From JAHBVL01 sp963712055 (GTDB lineage: Bacteria; Chloroflexota; Chloroflexia; Thermomicrobiales; UBA6265): a stretch of 64,000 bases of DNA. Location: assembly GCA_963712055.1 (NCBI GenBank), contig CAVQGN010000010.1:1-64000 (forward strand), in the 5' to 3' direction. How positions within the stretch are numbered: the first letter of the stretch is position 1; each line of letters opens with the position of its first letter. The translations under genes and the position numbers were made by a program. The notes beneath the pieces were generated by a model that searched no databases, was not told the DNA's origin, and saw nothing but the letters and a program-made list of their open reading frames with translations. Below are positions 38,274 to 47,786 of the stretch, in pieces.

Positions 38274-38343
38274 CTGTGCCGGGGTTCCGGTCGGATGGTC
38301 GTGAGAGGTCCTGCTGCCGACGCTCCAATTGGCTGGAGATCTG

Positions 38344-38371
38344 TTGACATCTGAACGCTATCCGAGATAAT
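38344..38371 (+). promoter_or_regulatory. Sigma-70-like promoter of the peptide/GcvP-like operon
   Basis: TTGACA at 38344-38349, a 16-bp spacer, then GATAAT at 38366-38371, close to the sigma-70 consensus. It lies about 135 bases before the binding-protein start and downstream of the nuclease gene, so it is well placed to drive the nine-gene plus-strand operon to about 50.1 kb. Confidence 0.65.
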
Positions 38372-38505
38372 GGACTGTAAGTTAGTGCAAGTGGTATCGA
38401 GAAGAGGTTGCGGGATTAGGAGCCCCGTCGATCCTAGGAATCCGGGTTCAGAGCAGTTTCCGCGTTTGCACCAATATCTATTCTGCAGTTGGAGGGACAT
38501 GACAA

Positions 38506-40179
38506 ATGACTTCTGGCCGAAAAGTAGAAGACATGCACGAGTTCGAAAAGCAGGTCTATGACTTCACCCGTCGGTGGATGACATCAGTCAATCGGCGTGA
38601 TTTGCTGAAGGGAGCCGGGGCACTCGGAATCGCAGCGGGCATCGGGTCAATCGGCCCCAGTCACGGTCTTGCGGCGCCGTCGGGAACAACCGCTTCCAGC
38701 TTGAGTCGGCAGGATGGTGGTACAACCATCAGGATCGCCAGGGGACAGGTATCCGATACGCTGGATCCGCAGAAGACGTCGGGGCTACTTGTGGCGCACG
38801 AGATCATGTGGCAGATCTACGATTCATTGATCTACCTCCACGAAGACGGGACCGTGCACCCCGGACTCGCGACCGAGTGGGCGATTGCAGAGGACGGACT
38901 TTCCGTCACATATACCCTGCGTCCGGATGTCCTTTTCCATGACGGAACGCCTTTCAACGCGCAAATAGTCGCTGATACGGTTGCCAGACACCTGGATCCT
39001 GCAACGGCTTCACCGACGGCCTCTTATCTCGGCCCGCTAGACGGAGTTGAGGTCGTGGATGAGCTGACGGCGAAGTATGTCTACAGCGAACCTTTCGTTC
39101 CTGTTTTCGTGGGAATGGGATACTCCTACTGCGCTCCGATCAGCATCCCGGCTGTCGATTCGTTTGGTGATGATTACGGAAGAAATCCAGTCGGCACTGG
39201 TCCGTACAAGTTCATCGAATGGACAGCCGACGACACGATCGTGCTCGAGAAGAATCCCGAGCACACGTGGTCGACGACCTTTTACGCGACCCAGCAGCCA
39301 CCGCAGATCGATCGGGCTGAATTCGTCGTGATTCCCGAGGATGCAACTCGACTGGCGGCACTCATCGCTGGAGAGGTTGATGTCGTCGCGGGTACTGATG
39401 CAGTACCCACCGACAAAATCCGATCGCTCGAGAACGAACCGGGAATCAAGGTGTACACGCGCCCTGCGGTGGGCGTTTACTATGCCTACTTCAACCAAGC
39501 GATCGAACCGCTCAATGATGTTCGGGTTAGACAGGCGATTCAGCATGCCGTCGATCTCGAGGCGATCGTCGAGCTTGTTCTCGACGGTCAGGGGGCTCCC
39601 GCCACGAGCGCCTTGGCATCGGCATTCGGTGACTACAATCCAGACCTCCCGCAGTATCCATACGATCCTGAAAAGGCATCGGCGCTGCTCGAGGAAGCAG
39701 GGTATGCAGATGGATTCGACCTCACCTATTTGAACATTGCCTCACCCGTGTATCAGCGAGTAGCCGAGGTGATTCAGGAGAATCTATCGGCTGTCAACAT
39801 CAATCTTGCTGTTGAGTCGTATCCAGTTGGTGAACTCATTCCCAAAGGAGCTTCGGGCGAGTACGGCATGACGTTCTTCTATTACACGTACAGCGATCCG
39901 GACATTCTCCACTTGATTCTTCGCACCGGGCAACCTTTCGCTTGGTGTGATCACAAGGATGACGAATTCGATGGCTGGCTTGATCAGCAACGGGTCACGT
40001 TCGATGCCGAGGCTCGAACTGAGTTGCTTCATCAGGCGCAACAGCGAGTCAATGAAGAAGCGTATGTGCTTCTCCTCTGGGAGGGTGTCTACGCAGCGGC
40101 AATGCAAGAGAACATTGAAGGACTCGAGATCGACCTGGTCGGCTTCATTCATCTCCAGGAGCTGTCAGCAACAAGCTAG
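38506..40179 (+). CDS. Peptide-type ABC transporter substrate-binding protein (family 5)
   Basis: 557 residues with a twin-arginine leader (SVNRRDLLKGAGALGIAAG). The body is a family 5 (DppA/OppA-like) binding protein: RIARGQVSDTLDPQKTSG, EWAIAEDGLSVTYTLRPDVL and NPVGTGPYKFIEWTADDT. These proteins bind peptides, nickel or opines outside the membrane. The start ATG 38506 is preceded by GGAGGG at ten bases; an ATG six bases earlier is out of frame. It heads the operon with two matching permeases next. No ATPase genes follow, so energy coupling must come from elsewhere. Confidence 0.9.
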   Translation: MTSGRKVEDMHEFEKQVYDFTRRWMTSVNRRDLLKGAGALGIAAGIGSIGPSHGLAAPSGTTASSLSRQDGGTTIRIARGQVSDTLDPQKTSGLLVAHEIMWQIYDSLIYLHEDGTVHPGLATEWAIAEDGLSVTYTLRPDVLFHDGTPFNAQIVADTVARHLDPATASPTASYLGPLDGVEVVDELTAKYVYSEPFVPVFVGMGYSYCAPISIPAVDSFGDDYGRNPVGTGPYKFIEWTADDTIVLEKNPEHTWSTTFYATQQPPQIDRAEFVVIPEDATRLAALIAGEVDVVAGTDAVPTDKIRSLENEPGIKVYTRPAVGVYYAYFNQAIEPLNDVRVRQAIQHAVDLEAIVELVLDGQGAPATSALASAFGDYNPDLPQYPYDPEKASALLEEAGYADGFDLTYLNIASPVYQRVAEVIQENLSAVNINLAVESYPVGELIPKGASGEYGMTFFYYTYSDPDILHLILRTGQPFAWCDHKDDEFDGWLDQQRVTFDAEARTELLHQAQQRVNEEAYVLLLWEGVYAAAMQENIEGLEIDLVGFIHLQELSATS

Positions 40180-40249
40180 CGAAGCTGTTTCGATACGGTG
40201 AGAGCTTGCGGCAGGCGCGCGGCCTGCCGCCTCTCCGGCTTTCCCTAAT

Positions 40250-41251
40250 ATGAGTGAGAGTCCAATGGGAGCGTTTCTCGTACGCCGACTGTTACATATG
40301 GCTGCCGTTCTCGTGGCATTGCTGGTAATCGTGTCGTTGCTCCTGCGTATGATCCCCGGAGATCCCGTTGATGCCATGATGTCCGGGAACCCCGGAATGA
40401 CTCAGGAAAACATGGATGCGGTCCGCGAGCAACTCGGACTCAACGCGCCCATGTATGAACAAATCACAGACTACTCGCTCGGGTTGCTTCAGGGGGATCT
40501 CGGTGATTCGCTTCGATTCCGCACTCCGGTGCTGCCGCTAATCACTGAGAAACTTCCGCCAACGATCGAGTTAACGGTTTTCGCAATGCTGCTTGCCATG
40601 CTGATTGCATTGCCGCTCGGGGTGCTGACCGCATTGAAGCGAGATCGTCCTGCAGACTACATCGGATCCATTGTGGCTGTTCTCGGGATCTCGATTCCGG
40701 CATTTCTTCTCGGAATCCTTCTCATTCTTGTGTTCGCGGTCGAATGGAGGATCTTTCCGGCTGCGGGCTATGGCGGCTCCATGGCGAGTGCGATCAGAAC
40801 ATTGGTTACAACGGGGGATGTCGGCCCGCTGAAGGAAAGCCTGCGTTATCTGTTTCTTCCGGCTATCACCCTGGGCGTGACCGTGGCTGCCTACAACGCC
40901 AGGATGGTTCGATCCTCGATGATCGAAGTGTTAGGACAAGACTATATTCGGGCGGCACGCGCGAAAGGACTGAAGTCTGAAACGGTAATTCTGAGGCATG
41001 CGCTCAGAAATGCATTGATTCCTATTGTTACCATTCTTGGACTTCAGATTGGCTATCTCCTCAGCGGAGCGTTTGTGGTTGAGAACGTCTTTGCCTGGCC
41101 TGGAATTGGAAGGTTTTCGGTCCAGGCTCTTGCCTGGAGAGACTATCCGACAATCCAAGGTATTGTCATGATCACAGCGTTGATATTCTTGACGATCAAT
41201 CTCATAGTCGACCTCCTCTACGCACTGATAGATCCGAGGATCCGTTTCTAG
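40250..41251 (+). CDS. ABC transporter permease (DppB-type)
   Basis: 333 residues with the DppB layout: the first TM helix (LLHMAAVLVALLVIVSLLLR), the signature GDPVDAMMSGNPGMTQENMD, then LGLNAPMYEQITDYSLGLLQ before the main membrane domain. The EAA loop reads LGQDYIRAARAKGLKSETVI, which contacts the ATPase. The C-terminus has YPTIQGIVMITALIFLTINL. The start is ATG 40250 or ATG 40265, with neither ribosome site decisive. It pairs with the DppC-type permease that follows after 70 bases. Confidence 0.92.
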   Translation: MSESPMGAFLVRRLLHMAAVLVALLVIVSLLLRMIPGDPVDAMMSGNPGMTQENMDAVREQLGLNAPMYEQITDYSLGLLQGDLGDSLRFRTPVLPLITEKLPPTIELTVFAMLLAMLIALPLGVLTALKRDRPADYIGSIVAVLGISIPAFLLGILLILVFAVEWRIFPAAGYGGSMASAIRTLVTTGDVGPLKESLRYLFLPAITLGVTVAAYNARMVRSSMIEVLGQDYIRAARAKGLKSETVILRHALRNALIPIVTILGLQIGYLLSGAFVVENVFAWPGIGRFSVQALAWRDYPTIQGIVMITALIFLTINLIVDLLYALIDPRIRF

Positions 41252-41321
41252 TGGATCTCAGGTCAAAGATTGGGGAGGTGGCCCGGAGAATGGCAAAGTC
41301 GGGGAACGAGTCAGTCAAAGG

Positions 41322-42263
41322 ATGAGTCACCCTGAAAGCACCACATCACGAGCCTCAGGTGCAGCACTCACCGTTTCCAACTTTGGTCACCCGTCCCGTA
41401 CCGGGTGGAGGAGACTTGTCAGCGAGCTACGTCGCAGCGTCAAGGGAATGACCGGAGCGATACTGGTCACTTTGGCGATCCTGGCCGCGATCACGGCGCC
41501 GGTGATCGCGCCGCATAGTCCCACGGAGTCCGCAGTGCGAGCGAAGTTCGCCGACCCGATTTTCATCGATTCAGCCTCGGACTACCCACTCGGTGGAGAC
41601 AATTTGGGCAGAGACATTTTCAGCAGGATCCTTTACGGCGCGCGCGCTTCCCTGGCGATCGGAATACTGGTGACCCTCGTTGCTGCTGTCGTGGGGTCGG
41701 TGCTGGGTGTAATCGCAGGTTACAGAGGCGGTGTGATCGACACGGTAGTGATGAGAACGGTGGATCTGCAGTTGTCGATTCCGTTCATCCTGCTTGCGAT
41801 GATTGTGTTGGCGGTGCTTGGACCTGGATTCTGGAGTGTATTCGCTGCGCTCGCGTTGGCATTGTGGGTCAATTATGCGCGGCTGGCGCGTGGCGAGACG
41901 CTGAGGATCAGGGAAATGGAATACGTCGTTTCGGCGAAGACCATTGGTCTTGATGAACGTCGAATCATCACTCGGCACATCCTGCCGAACATGCTTCATT
42001 CGATCTTGGTTCTCGCGACGCTTGATATGGCATTTGTAATCATTTTTGAAGCTTCTCTTACGTTTCTGGGTCTAGGGATTCAGCCACCGACACCGACGTG
42101 GGGCTTCATGTTGAGTGAGGGGCGCAACTATCTCTCTGAGAGTCCGTGGATGACGGTCTTCCCAGCGATGGCTGTCATTCTGACGGTGGTTGGAATCAAT
42201 CTCCTGGGAGACTGGTTGAGGGATACATTCGATCCCAGCCTTGAGAAGACGGTGACGATGTGA
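41322..42263 (+). CDS. ABC transporter permease (DppC-type)
   Basis: 313 residues. It has an N-terminal cytoplasmic stretch, a TM helix (GAILVTLAILAAITAPVIAP) and the DppC signature YPLGGDNLGRDIFSRILYGA. The EAA loop is MEYVVSAKTIGLDERRIITR, followed by LGLGIQPPTPTWGFML and the closing LGDWLRDTFDPS. With the DppB-type protein it forms the translocation channel. It is followed after 24 bases by the M20 amidohydrolase gene, so imported substrate is probably hydrolysed next. Confidence 0.92.
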   Translation: MSHPESTTSRASGAALTVSNFGHPSRTGWRRLVSELRRSVKGMTGAILVTLAILAAITAPVIAPHSPTESAVRAKFADPIFIDSASDYPLGGDNLGRDIFSRILYGARASLAIGILVTLVAAVVGSVLGVIAGYRGGVIDTVVMRTVDLQLSIPFILLAMIVLAVLGPGFWSVFAALALALWVNYARLARGETLRIREMEYVVSAKTIGLDERRIITRHILPNMLHSILVLATLDMAFVIIFEASLTFLGLGIQPPTPTWGFMLSEGRNYLSESPWMTVFPAMAVILTVVGINLLGDWLRDTFDPSLEKTVTM

Positions 42264-42287
42264 AGGGGCATAGTATGGGGAAGAACG

Positions 42288-43595
42288 ATGATCGATGAAG
42301 CCAAGGCTGCGGTGATTGCTTACATCGACGCTCACCACGGAGAGATCCTGGATACGGTGTCGACCCTGGTGAGAGTTCCAAGCATCACGCCGAAATACCC
42401 AGGTCTCGTTTATGAAGAGGTCGTGGGCGGAGAAACCCGGTGCAACCAAGCGCTCCGACCGACGTTTGAAGCGGCAGGATGTGCAGTCGACATGTGGGGC
42501 GAGGAACCTGGGCGCGACAATCTCGTCGGTGTCTTGAAAGGGCAAGGAGACGGACGATCGCTAATCCTTAACGGCCACATTGACACGGTTCCCCCTGGGG
42601 ATCCTGATACCTGGAAATGGAAGGATCCATGGAGCGGCCGTATCGAGAACGAGAATCTCTACGGGCTCGGTTCGGCAGACATGAAAGGCGGAGTGGTCGC
42701 CATGGCCAAGGCCGCTGAAGCCCTGACAGCGGCTGGTATTCGGCTCAAGGGAAATCTTGTCCTCGAGAGCGTTGTTGGCGAAGAAACGATGGATCATGAG
42801 GCAGGTGTCACCGCGACTCTCAAGCGTGGATACACAGCAGACGCGGCGATCGTATGCGAGCCGACGGGATTTCCGGAGCCTCCCGCACTGGCGCCATGTT
42901 CTCCCGGAACGTACTGGCTACGAGTGGTTGTCACTGGCAAGGCGACCCACGTTATGGTCAGGGGGAGCCTCATCTGGCCCGGTGGGGAGGGCGAACGCTA
43001 CGGAGTCAATGCAATTGACAAGGGATTCATTGTCTATGAGGCGATTCGAAAACTCGAAGCCGAATGGGGCATGACCAAAAATCACCCACTGTTTCCGCCG
43101 GGTCACTTCACAATGGGGGTAAACCTGATGAAGGGAATCCCGCCAGGTCCAGAGGTGCCGTTCATCGTGCCGCATGAATGCACGCTCGACGTTATCGTCG
43201 TTTACCCACCCAATGATGACCCGACTGGCGTTCAGCGAGAGATCGAATCGTACCTCGAACGGGTGTTTGACCAGGATAGTTGGATGCGATCTCACCGACC
43301 GACTCTCACGTGGATGCACCATTGGCCGGCGTACGACACACCAATAGATCATCCGATCGTGACAACAGTCACGGGAGCCCATCGATCTGCACTCGGTCGT
43401 GACGTTCAAATCCAGGGATTTCCGGCCGTGGACGATGCTACGTATCTGGAAAAAGGAGGAATTTCCGCAATCAGCTATGGACCTGGGAATGTCATGAATG
43501 CCCATGCTGTCGACGAACATATCGCCTGCAAAGATGTGATCGATGCCTGTAAGGTCTACGCCGTGAGCGCCATCGATTGGTGCGGACTCGCCTAA
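42288..43595 (+). CDS. M20 family metallohydrolase (ArgE/DapE-like)
   Basis: 435 residues of the M20 dizinc family. Metal ligands are visible in order: His in NGHIDTVPPGD, Asp in GLGSADMKGG, the catalytic/ligand pair in VVGEETMDHEAG, Asp/Glu in AIVCEPTG, and a late His (MNAHAVDEHI). Between them is a lid/dimer domain. Relatives remove acyl groups from amino acids or cut small peptides. The ATG at 42288 follows GGGGAAG. Its place after the permeases suggests that it deacylates or cleaves the imported compound before the PLP enzymes act. An ATG-rich start region makes ATG 42288 likely but not certain. Confidence 0.88.
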   Translation: MIDEAKAAVIAYIDAHHGEILDTVSTLVRVPSITPKYPGLVYEEVVGGETRCNQALRPTFEAAGCAVDMWGEEPGRDNLVGVLKGQGDGRSLILNGHIDTVPPGDPDTWKWKDPWSGRIENENLYGLGSADMKGGVVAMAKAAEALTAAGIRLKGNLVLESVVGEETMDHEAGVTATLKRGYTADAAIVCEPTGFPEPPALAPCSPGTYWLRVVVTGKATHVMVRGSLIWPGGEGERYGVNAIDKGFIVYEAIRKLEAEWGMTKNHPLFPPGHFTMGVNLMKGIPPGPEVPFIVPHECTLDVIVVYPPNDDPTGVQREIESYLERVFDQDSWMRSHRPTLTWMHHWPAYDTPIDHPIVTTVTGAHRSALGRDVQIQGFPAVDDATYLEKGGISAISYGPGNVMNAHAVDEHIACKDVIDACKVYAVSAIDWCGLA

Positions 43596-43625
43596 CACGC
43601 GACACTGAAAGGACACTACGAATCG

Positions 43626-45023
43626 ATGCCTAGATCGCCCCATCGAGTTCATCCCTATATCCCCAACTCTGCACCCGCCAGCCGCGAGAAGATGCTGCGC
43701 ACCGTTGGGGTGGAAACGGTAGAGGAACTCTATGACGCTATTCCCGAGAATCTGAAACTGGATCGATTGCTCGAGCTTCCCGAGGCAGCCGTATCCGAGC
43801 TTGATCTCAAGAGACATATGCGAACGCTGTTGAACAAGAACGTCCCGGCCACCGATGTACTGAGTTTCCTGGGTGGCGGTTGCTGGCAGCATGACGTGCC
43901 AGCGGTCTGTGACGAAATCAACAGTCGGGCAGAGTTCTTGACTGCGTATGGCGGAGATACCTACGCAGATCTTGGAAAGTACCAGGCGATCTTCGAATTC
44001 CAGTCAATGATCGGTGAGCTGGTCGGCATGGAAATGGTGAGTGCTCCGGTATACGACTGGTCAGCCGCAATCACGAGCGGTCTGATGATGGCAGCGAGAG
44101 TATCGGGTCGGCGGCGAACGTTGATCACAGGCACGCTGGCTCCGGATAAACGGTCTCATCTGGCGAACACCGCTGGGCCATGGCTCGATGCTGAGTATCT
44201 GTCCATCGATGATGCCACCGGTCTCGTGGATCTTGACGATCTGAGATCGAGGATAGGAGACGATGTCTCAGCTGTTTACGTCGAAGTACCCTCCTACTTT
44301 GGTGGAATCGAACCCGACATGGAAGCAATTGCAGCTATTGTTCATTCGGTCGGGTCCTTGCTTGTCGTAGGAGTCGATGCGATTTCGCTTGGAGTATTGG
44401 AGGCTCCTGCAGAGTATGGTGCCGACATCGTCGTCGGAGAGGCGCAAGCGCTCGGCGTACACATGATGTATAGCGGCGGCTTGTGCGGTTTTATTGCCTC
44501 CCGCGACGAGCCGGAAATTGTTGCCGAGTATCCCTATCTGATGGTTTCGATTGCGCCGGCTCGAAACGGGCGAGAATGGGGTTTCGGCTGGTCCTCGATG
44601 GAGCGGACTTCATACGATTTGCGTGAATCCTCTCCTGATTACACCGGGACGACCCAGTGGCTATGGGGAATCACCGCCGCTGTCTATCTCTCACTTCTCG
44701 GGCCAAACGGGCTGCGGGAAGTAGGTGAAGGGATTCTGCAACGATCCCATTACGCAGTGAAGAAACTTGGCCAGCTGAACGGAGTAAAGGCAAACCCTTT
44801 CGATGCCCACTTCTTCAAGGAATTCGTGGTCGGTTTCGATGAGACAGGCAAGTCGGTAGGTGAGATCAACACGGCGCTTCGGGAAAGGGGCATCTTCGGA
44901 GGCCATGACCTCAGTTCGGAGTTTCCTGAGCTAGGCCAAAGCGCGCTCTATTGTGTGACAGAGATCCACACGAAGGCAGATATTGATCGACTGGCTGAAA
45001 CGCTGGCAGAGGTGATTCGATGA
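43626..45023 (+). CDS. gcvPA: Divergent glycine dehydrogenase P-protein subunit 1-like protein
   Basis: 465 residues, full length for GcvPA. Shared features are HPYIPNSAP with an N-terminal helical region, FLGGGCWQHDVPAVCDEINS and YQAIFEFQSMIGELVGMEM. However, signatures that are almost constant in true GcvPA differ. TAYTPYQPE-SQGTLQ is TAYGGDTYADLGKYQ here, and the REKATSNICTNQ-type motif is RESSPDYTGTTQWLWG. Its stop overlaps the start of the second subunit by four bases (ATGA), so the two are translated together and probably form one PLP-dependent heteromer. No GcvH, GcvT or Lpd gene is nearby. A role other than glycine cleavage is likely. Confidence 0.85.
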   Translation: MPRSPHRVHPYIPNSAPASREKMLRTVGVETVEELYDAIPENLKLDRLLELPEAAVSELDLKRHMRTLLNKNVPATDVLSFLGGGCWQHDVPAVCDEINSRAEFLTAYGGDTYADLGKYQAIFEFQSMIGELVGMEMVSAPVYDWSAAITSGLMMAARVSGRRRTLITGTLAPDKRSHLANTAGPWLDAEYLSIDDATGLVDLDDLRSRIGDDVSAVYVEVPSYFGGIEPDMEAIAAIVHSVGSLLVVGVDAISLGVLEAPAEYGADIVVGEAQALGVHMMYSGGLCGFIASRDEPEIVAEYPYLMVSIAPARNGREWGFGWSSMERTSYDLRESSPDYTGTTQWLWGITAAVYLSLLGPNGLREVGEGILQRSHYAVKKLGQLNGVKANPFDAHFFKEFVVGFDETGKSVGEINTALRERGIFGGHDLSSEFPELGQSALYCVTEIHTKADIDRLAETLAEVIR

Positions 45024-46570
45024 ATCCAGTTCGAGACTTCCACGCAGCGAAATGGGACGAACCGCTGATACTGGATATGGGTTCTCCTGGAGAGCGCGGA
45101 TATGTCCCACCACAGGTCGAGAGAGCGATCGTTGAAGCGGTCGGAGAGCCATCTTCGCTTGTACCGGAGGCACTGAGGCGCAAGAAGCAACCTGTGCTTC
45201 CGGAGATGTCACAACCAGCTGTGCTGCGACACTTTCTGCGTCTCTCACAAATGACGATGGGTTGTCACGTGACGCCAGATGCGAGCCTGGGCACGTGCAC
45301 GATGAAATACAGCCCGCAGATCAATGAACATCTCGCCCGATCGCCAGAAATGGCCGATCTCCACCCCCATCAGGACGATGAAACGGCTCAGGGGATTCTC
45401 GAGATTATCTACCGGCTGGAGCAAATGCTCTGCGAGATTTCAGGCATGAGCGCGTTCACGTTTCAACCTGCTGGCGGTTCTACGGCGATTTTCGCCAACG
45501 CTTGCATCATCAGGGCGTACCACGAGGAACGCGGTGAGGGAGATCAGCGGGACGAGATTATCTCGACCGCGTTTTCCCATCCGATCGACTGCGCAGCTCC
45601 TGCGGTGGCAGGGTACAAGGTAATCACCTTGATGCCCGGCGAAAACGGGTACCCGGACCTCGAAGCGCTGAAAGCGGTCGTTTCTGAAAGAACCGCAGGG
45701 CTGATGATGACGAACCCGGAGGATACCGGGATCTTCAACCCGGATGTTGAGGCGTTTACGCAGATCGTCCATGACGCTGGCGGGCTTTGCGCTTACGACC
45801 AGGCGAACGCAAATGGGATTCTTGGGGTTACCAGAGCACGCGACAACGGGTTCGATTTGTGTCAGTTCAATCTCCACAAGACCTTTTCGGTTCCGCATGG
45901 CTCGACAGGCGGTTCATGTGGAGCCGGCGGATGTACCGAAGAACTGGCGAAGTATCTTCCGACGCCGATGGTGGCTTTCGACGGCGAGCGCTACTACTGG
46001 GATTACGATCGTCCGCACAGTATCGGCAAGGTTCGGTCATTCCACGGCAACATTCAGGCAGTGTTGAGATCGTACGCGTGGATCTTGGCACACGGTGCCG
46101 AAGGGCTGAAGCAGGTAGCCGAGACCGCCGTGTTGAACAACAACTATCTGCAAGCGCTCCTTGAGGAGATTCCCGGAGTGGCGGTGAACTACGACTCACA
46201 TGGGCATCGCTTGCAAGAGGTGCGTTACAGCTGGGCGCCCCTTCTCGAGGACACGGGTATAGGCACTGAGGACGTGCGCCGCCGGATGGTTGATTTTGGA
46301 CTTCAAGGGTATTTCACGAGCCACCATCCTGTTCTGGTGCCAGAACCATTCACGCTCGAGCCATCAGAGAGTTGGTCGATGAGTGATCTGGATGAATATG
46401 GGGCGGTCCTCAGCCATATCGATGAAGAGGCGCGGACTACCCCCGACGTCGTGCGCTCTGCTCCTCATTCAGCCTCAGTCGGTAGGGTCCACGAGCAGGC
46501 ACTCGACCGCCCCGAAGAGTGGGCGATGACGTGGCGAGCATGGAAGAAGAAGTATGCGGATCAGGCCTGA
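45020..46570 (+). CDS. gcvPB: Divergent glycine dehydrogenase P-protein subunit 2-like protein (PLP subunit)
   Basis: 516 residues, the usual GcvPB length. The PLP lysine is in CQFNLHKTFSVPHGS, preceded by GGLCAYDQANANGILGV. Canonical features differ. The glycine-rich GGGGPG loop after the lysine is GSTGGSCGAGGC, and the AHGTNPA motif is AFSHPIDCAAPA. The N-terminal LGTCTMKYSPQINEHLARSP and a C-terminal YFTSHHPVLVPEPFTLEPSE are family-like. The start overlaps the first subunit stop (ATGA). These changes touch residues around cofactor and carboxylate binding, so the enzyme may decarboxylate or otherwise transform a different amino acid. Confidence 0.85.
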   Translation: MNPVRDFHAAKWDEPLILDMGSPGERGYVPPQVERAIVEAVGEPSSLVPEALRRKKQPVLPEMSQPAVLRHFLRLSQMTMGCHVTPDASLGTCTMKYSPQINEHLARSPEMADLHPHQDDETAQGILEIIYRLEQMLCEISGMSAFTFQPAGGSTAIFANACIIRAYHEERGEGDQRDEIISTAFSHPIDCAAPAVAGYKVITLMPGENGYPDLEALKAVVSERTAGLMMTNPEDTGIFNPDVEAFTQIVHDAGGLCAYDQANANGILGVTRARDNGFDLCQFNLHKTFSVPHGSTGGSCGAGGCTEELAKYLPTPMVAFDGERYYWDYDRPHSIGKVRSFHGNIQAVLRSYAWILAHGAEGLKQVAETAVLNNNYLQALLEEIPGVAVNYDSHGHRLQEVRYSWAPLLEDTGIGTEDVRRRMVDFGLQGYFTSHHPVLVPEPFTLEPSESWSMSDLDEYGAVLSHIDEEARTTPDVVRSAPHSASVGRVHEQALDRPEEWAMTWRAWKKKYADQA

Positions 46571-46640
46571 CATGCCGGATCCGACTGCGCCATCTCGATT
46601 TCGCACGTGCTCTTGTCATCGTGACTAGGGACGGTTCAGG

Positions 46641-47765
46641 GTGACCATGAACAGTCGAATCGGTTTGATCATTAATCCAGTGGCGGGAATGGGAGGGAAG
46701 GTCGGTCTCAAGGGAACTGATGGCAGCGATGCTGTTGCCAGGGCCAGGGAACTTGGAGCCGTACCTGTCTCCGAGGATCGTGCACTGTTGGCTCTGGAGA
46801 GACTTCGAGAGCTGTTGCCCTCAGATCCCACAGTACTGACCGCTGGTGGTGCGATGGGCGAGGACGTCGTTCGCTCGGTCGGGTGGACTCCGACGGTGGT
46901 GAGCACGGCGAGTGAAAACTCATTTCGTCCAGATGATACGGAAGAGGCTGCTCGTGCGATTCGCCGGAGAGGGGTGGATCTCCTCCTGTTTGCTGGAGGG
47001 GACGGCACCGCGAGGAATGTTTTCGAAGCCATCGGTTCTGATTTGCCAGTGCTTGGTATTCCTACTGGCGTCAAGATGCATTCATCCGTGTTTGCGACCA
47101 CGCCCAGAGCAGCGGGCGACGCAGCTGCTGACTTCCTTCTCACCTCCGATCGGACGTGCCGCGAAGCAGAAGTCATGGATATTGACGAAGACGCTTTCCG
47201 AAACGGAAGGGTCTCCGCCCAGCTATACGGCTATCTGAGTGTTCCACGAGGGAGAGCTCTGCTTCAGGGCCTCAAGGGCGGTAGCGGCGCAAAAGATGAG
47301 AGCGAGTTCAGTGGGATTGCCTCGGAGTTGGCGGAACGAATGCAGGATGGTGGGATATGGATCCTTGGACCCGGGACAACCACCCGGTCCATCGCGACCG
47401 GACTGGGCCTGAAAAAGACGCTTCTCGGGGTTGATGTCTATTCCAATGGATCTTTGCTACTGGAAGATGGGATGGAGAGTGAAATCCTGGCGGTTCTGCG
47501 AGGCGGATCAGCTCGAATCGTGGTGACGCCAATCGGGGGACAGGGGTTCATTTTTGGTCGTGGCAACCAGCAGCTCACACCTACAGTGATTCGGGAGGTC
47601 GGCAAGGCCAACATCCATTTGGTGGCAGCTCCCGCGAAACTTGCCGGATTGACCGGAGGTCCGTTGCTGGTGGATACCGGAGATCAGGATTTGGATCGCC
47701 TCCTTGCTGGGTACTGGCGAGTGATAACCGGATACCATCAGGAATCGGTCCATCGAGTTGCCTAG
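46641..47765 (+). CDS. ATP-NAD kinase family protein (AcoX-like, COG3199)
   Basis: 374 residues. The NAD-kinase-like nucleotide site is LLLFAGGDGTARNVFEAIG, with the N-terminal GLIINPVAGMGG and PVLGIPTGVKMHSSVFATTP of this subfamily. Later come LGPGTTTRSIATGLGLKKTL and VVTPIGGQGFIFGRGNQQL. The group is annotated as ATP-NAD kinase-like or AcoX and often lies in catabolic operons; its reaction is not firmly known. Start GTG 46641 or ATG 46647; neither has a strong ribosome binding site. It follows the P-protein-like pair by 70 bases on the same strand and probably serves the same pathway. Confidence 0.85.
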   Translation: MTMNSRIGLIINPVAGMGGKVGLKGTDGSDAVARARELGAVPVSEDRALLALERLRELLPSDPTVLTAGGAMGEDVVRSVGWTPTVVSTASENSFRPDDTEEAARAIRRRGVDLLLFAGGDGTARNVFEAIGSDLPVLGIPTGVKMHSSVFATTPRAAGDAAADFLLTSDRTCREAEVMDIDEDAFRNGRVSAQLYGYLSVPRGRALLQGLKGGSGAKDESEFSGIASELAERMQDGGIWILGPGTTTRSIATGLGLKKTLLGVDVYSNGSLLLEDGMESEILAVLRGGSARIVVTPIGGQGFIFGRGNQQLTPTVIREVGKANIHLVAAPAKLAGLTGGPLLVDTGDQDLDRLLAGYWRVITGYHQESVHRVA

Positions 47766-47786
47766 CGAAGCCCAGGGAGATACAGA

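Noticed and set aside
42918..43892. 324-codon open frame antisense to the M20 and GcvPA-like genes
   Set aside because: It spans the junction of two genes with strong family motifs on the plus strand and has none of its own.
43626..46570. Annotating the operon as a standard glycine cleavage system
   Set aside because: GcvH, GcvT and Lpd are absent and both subunits differ at otherwise constant motifs.
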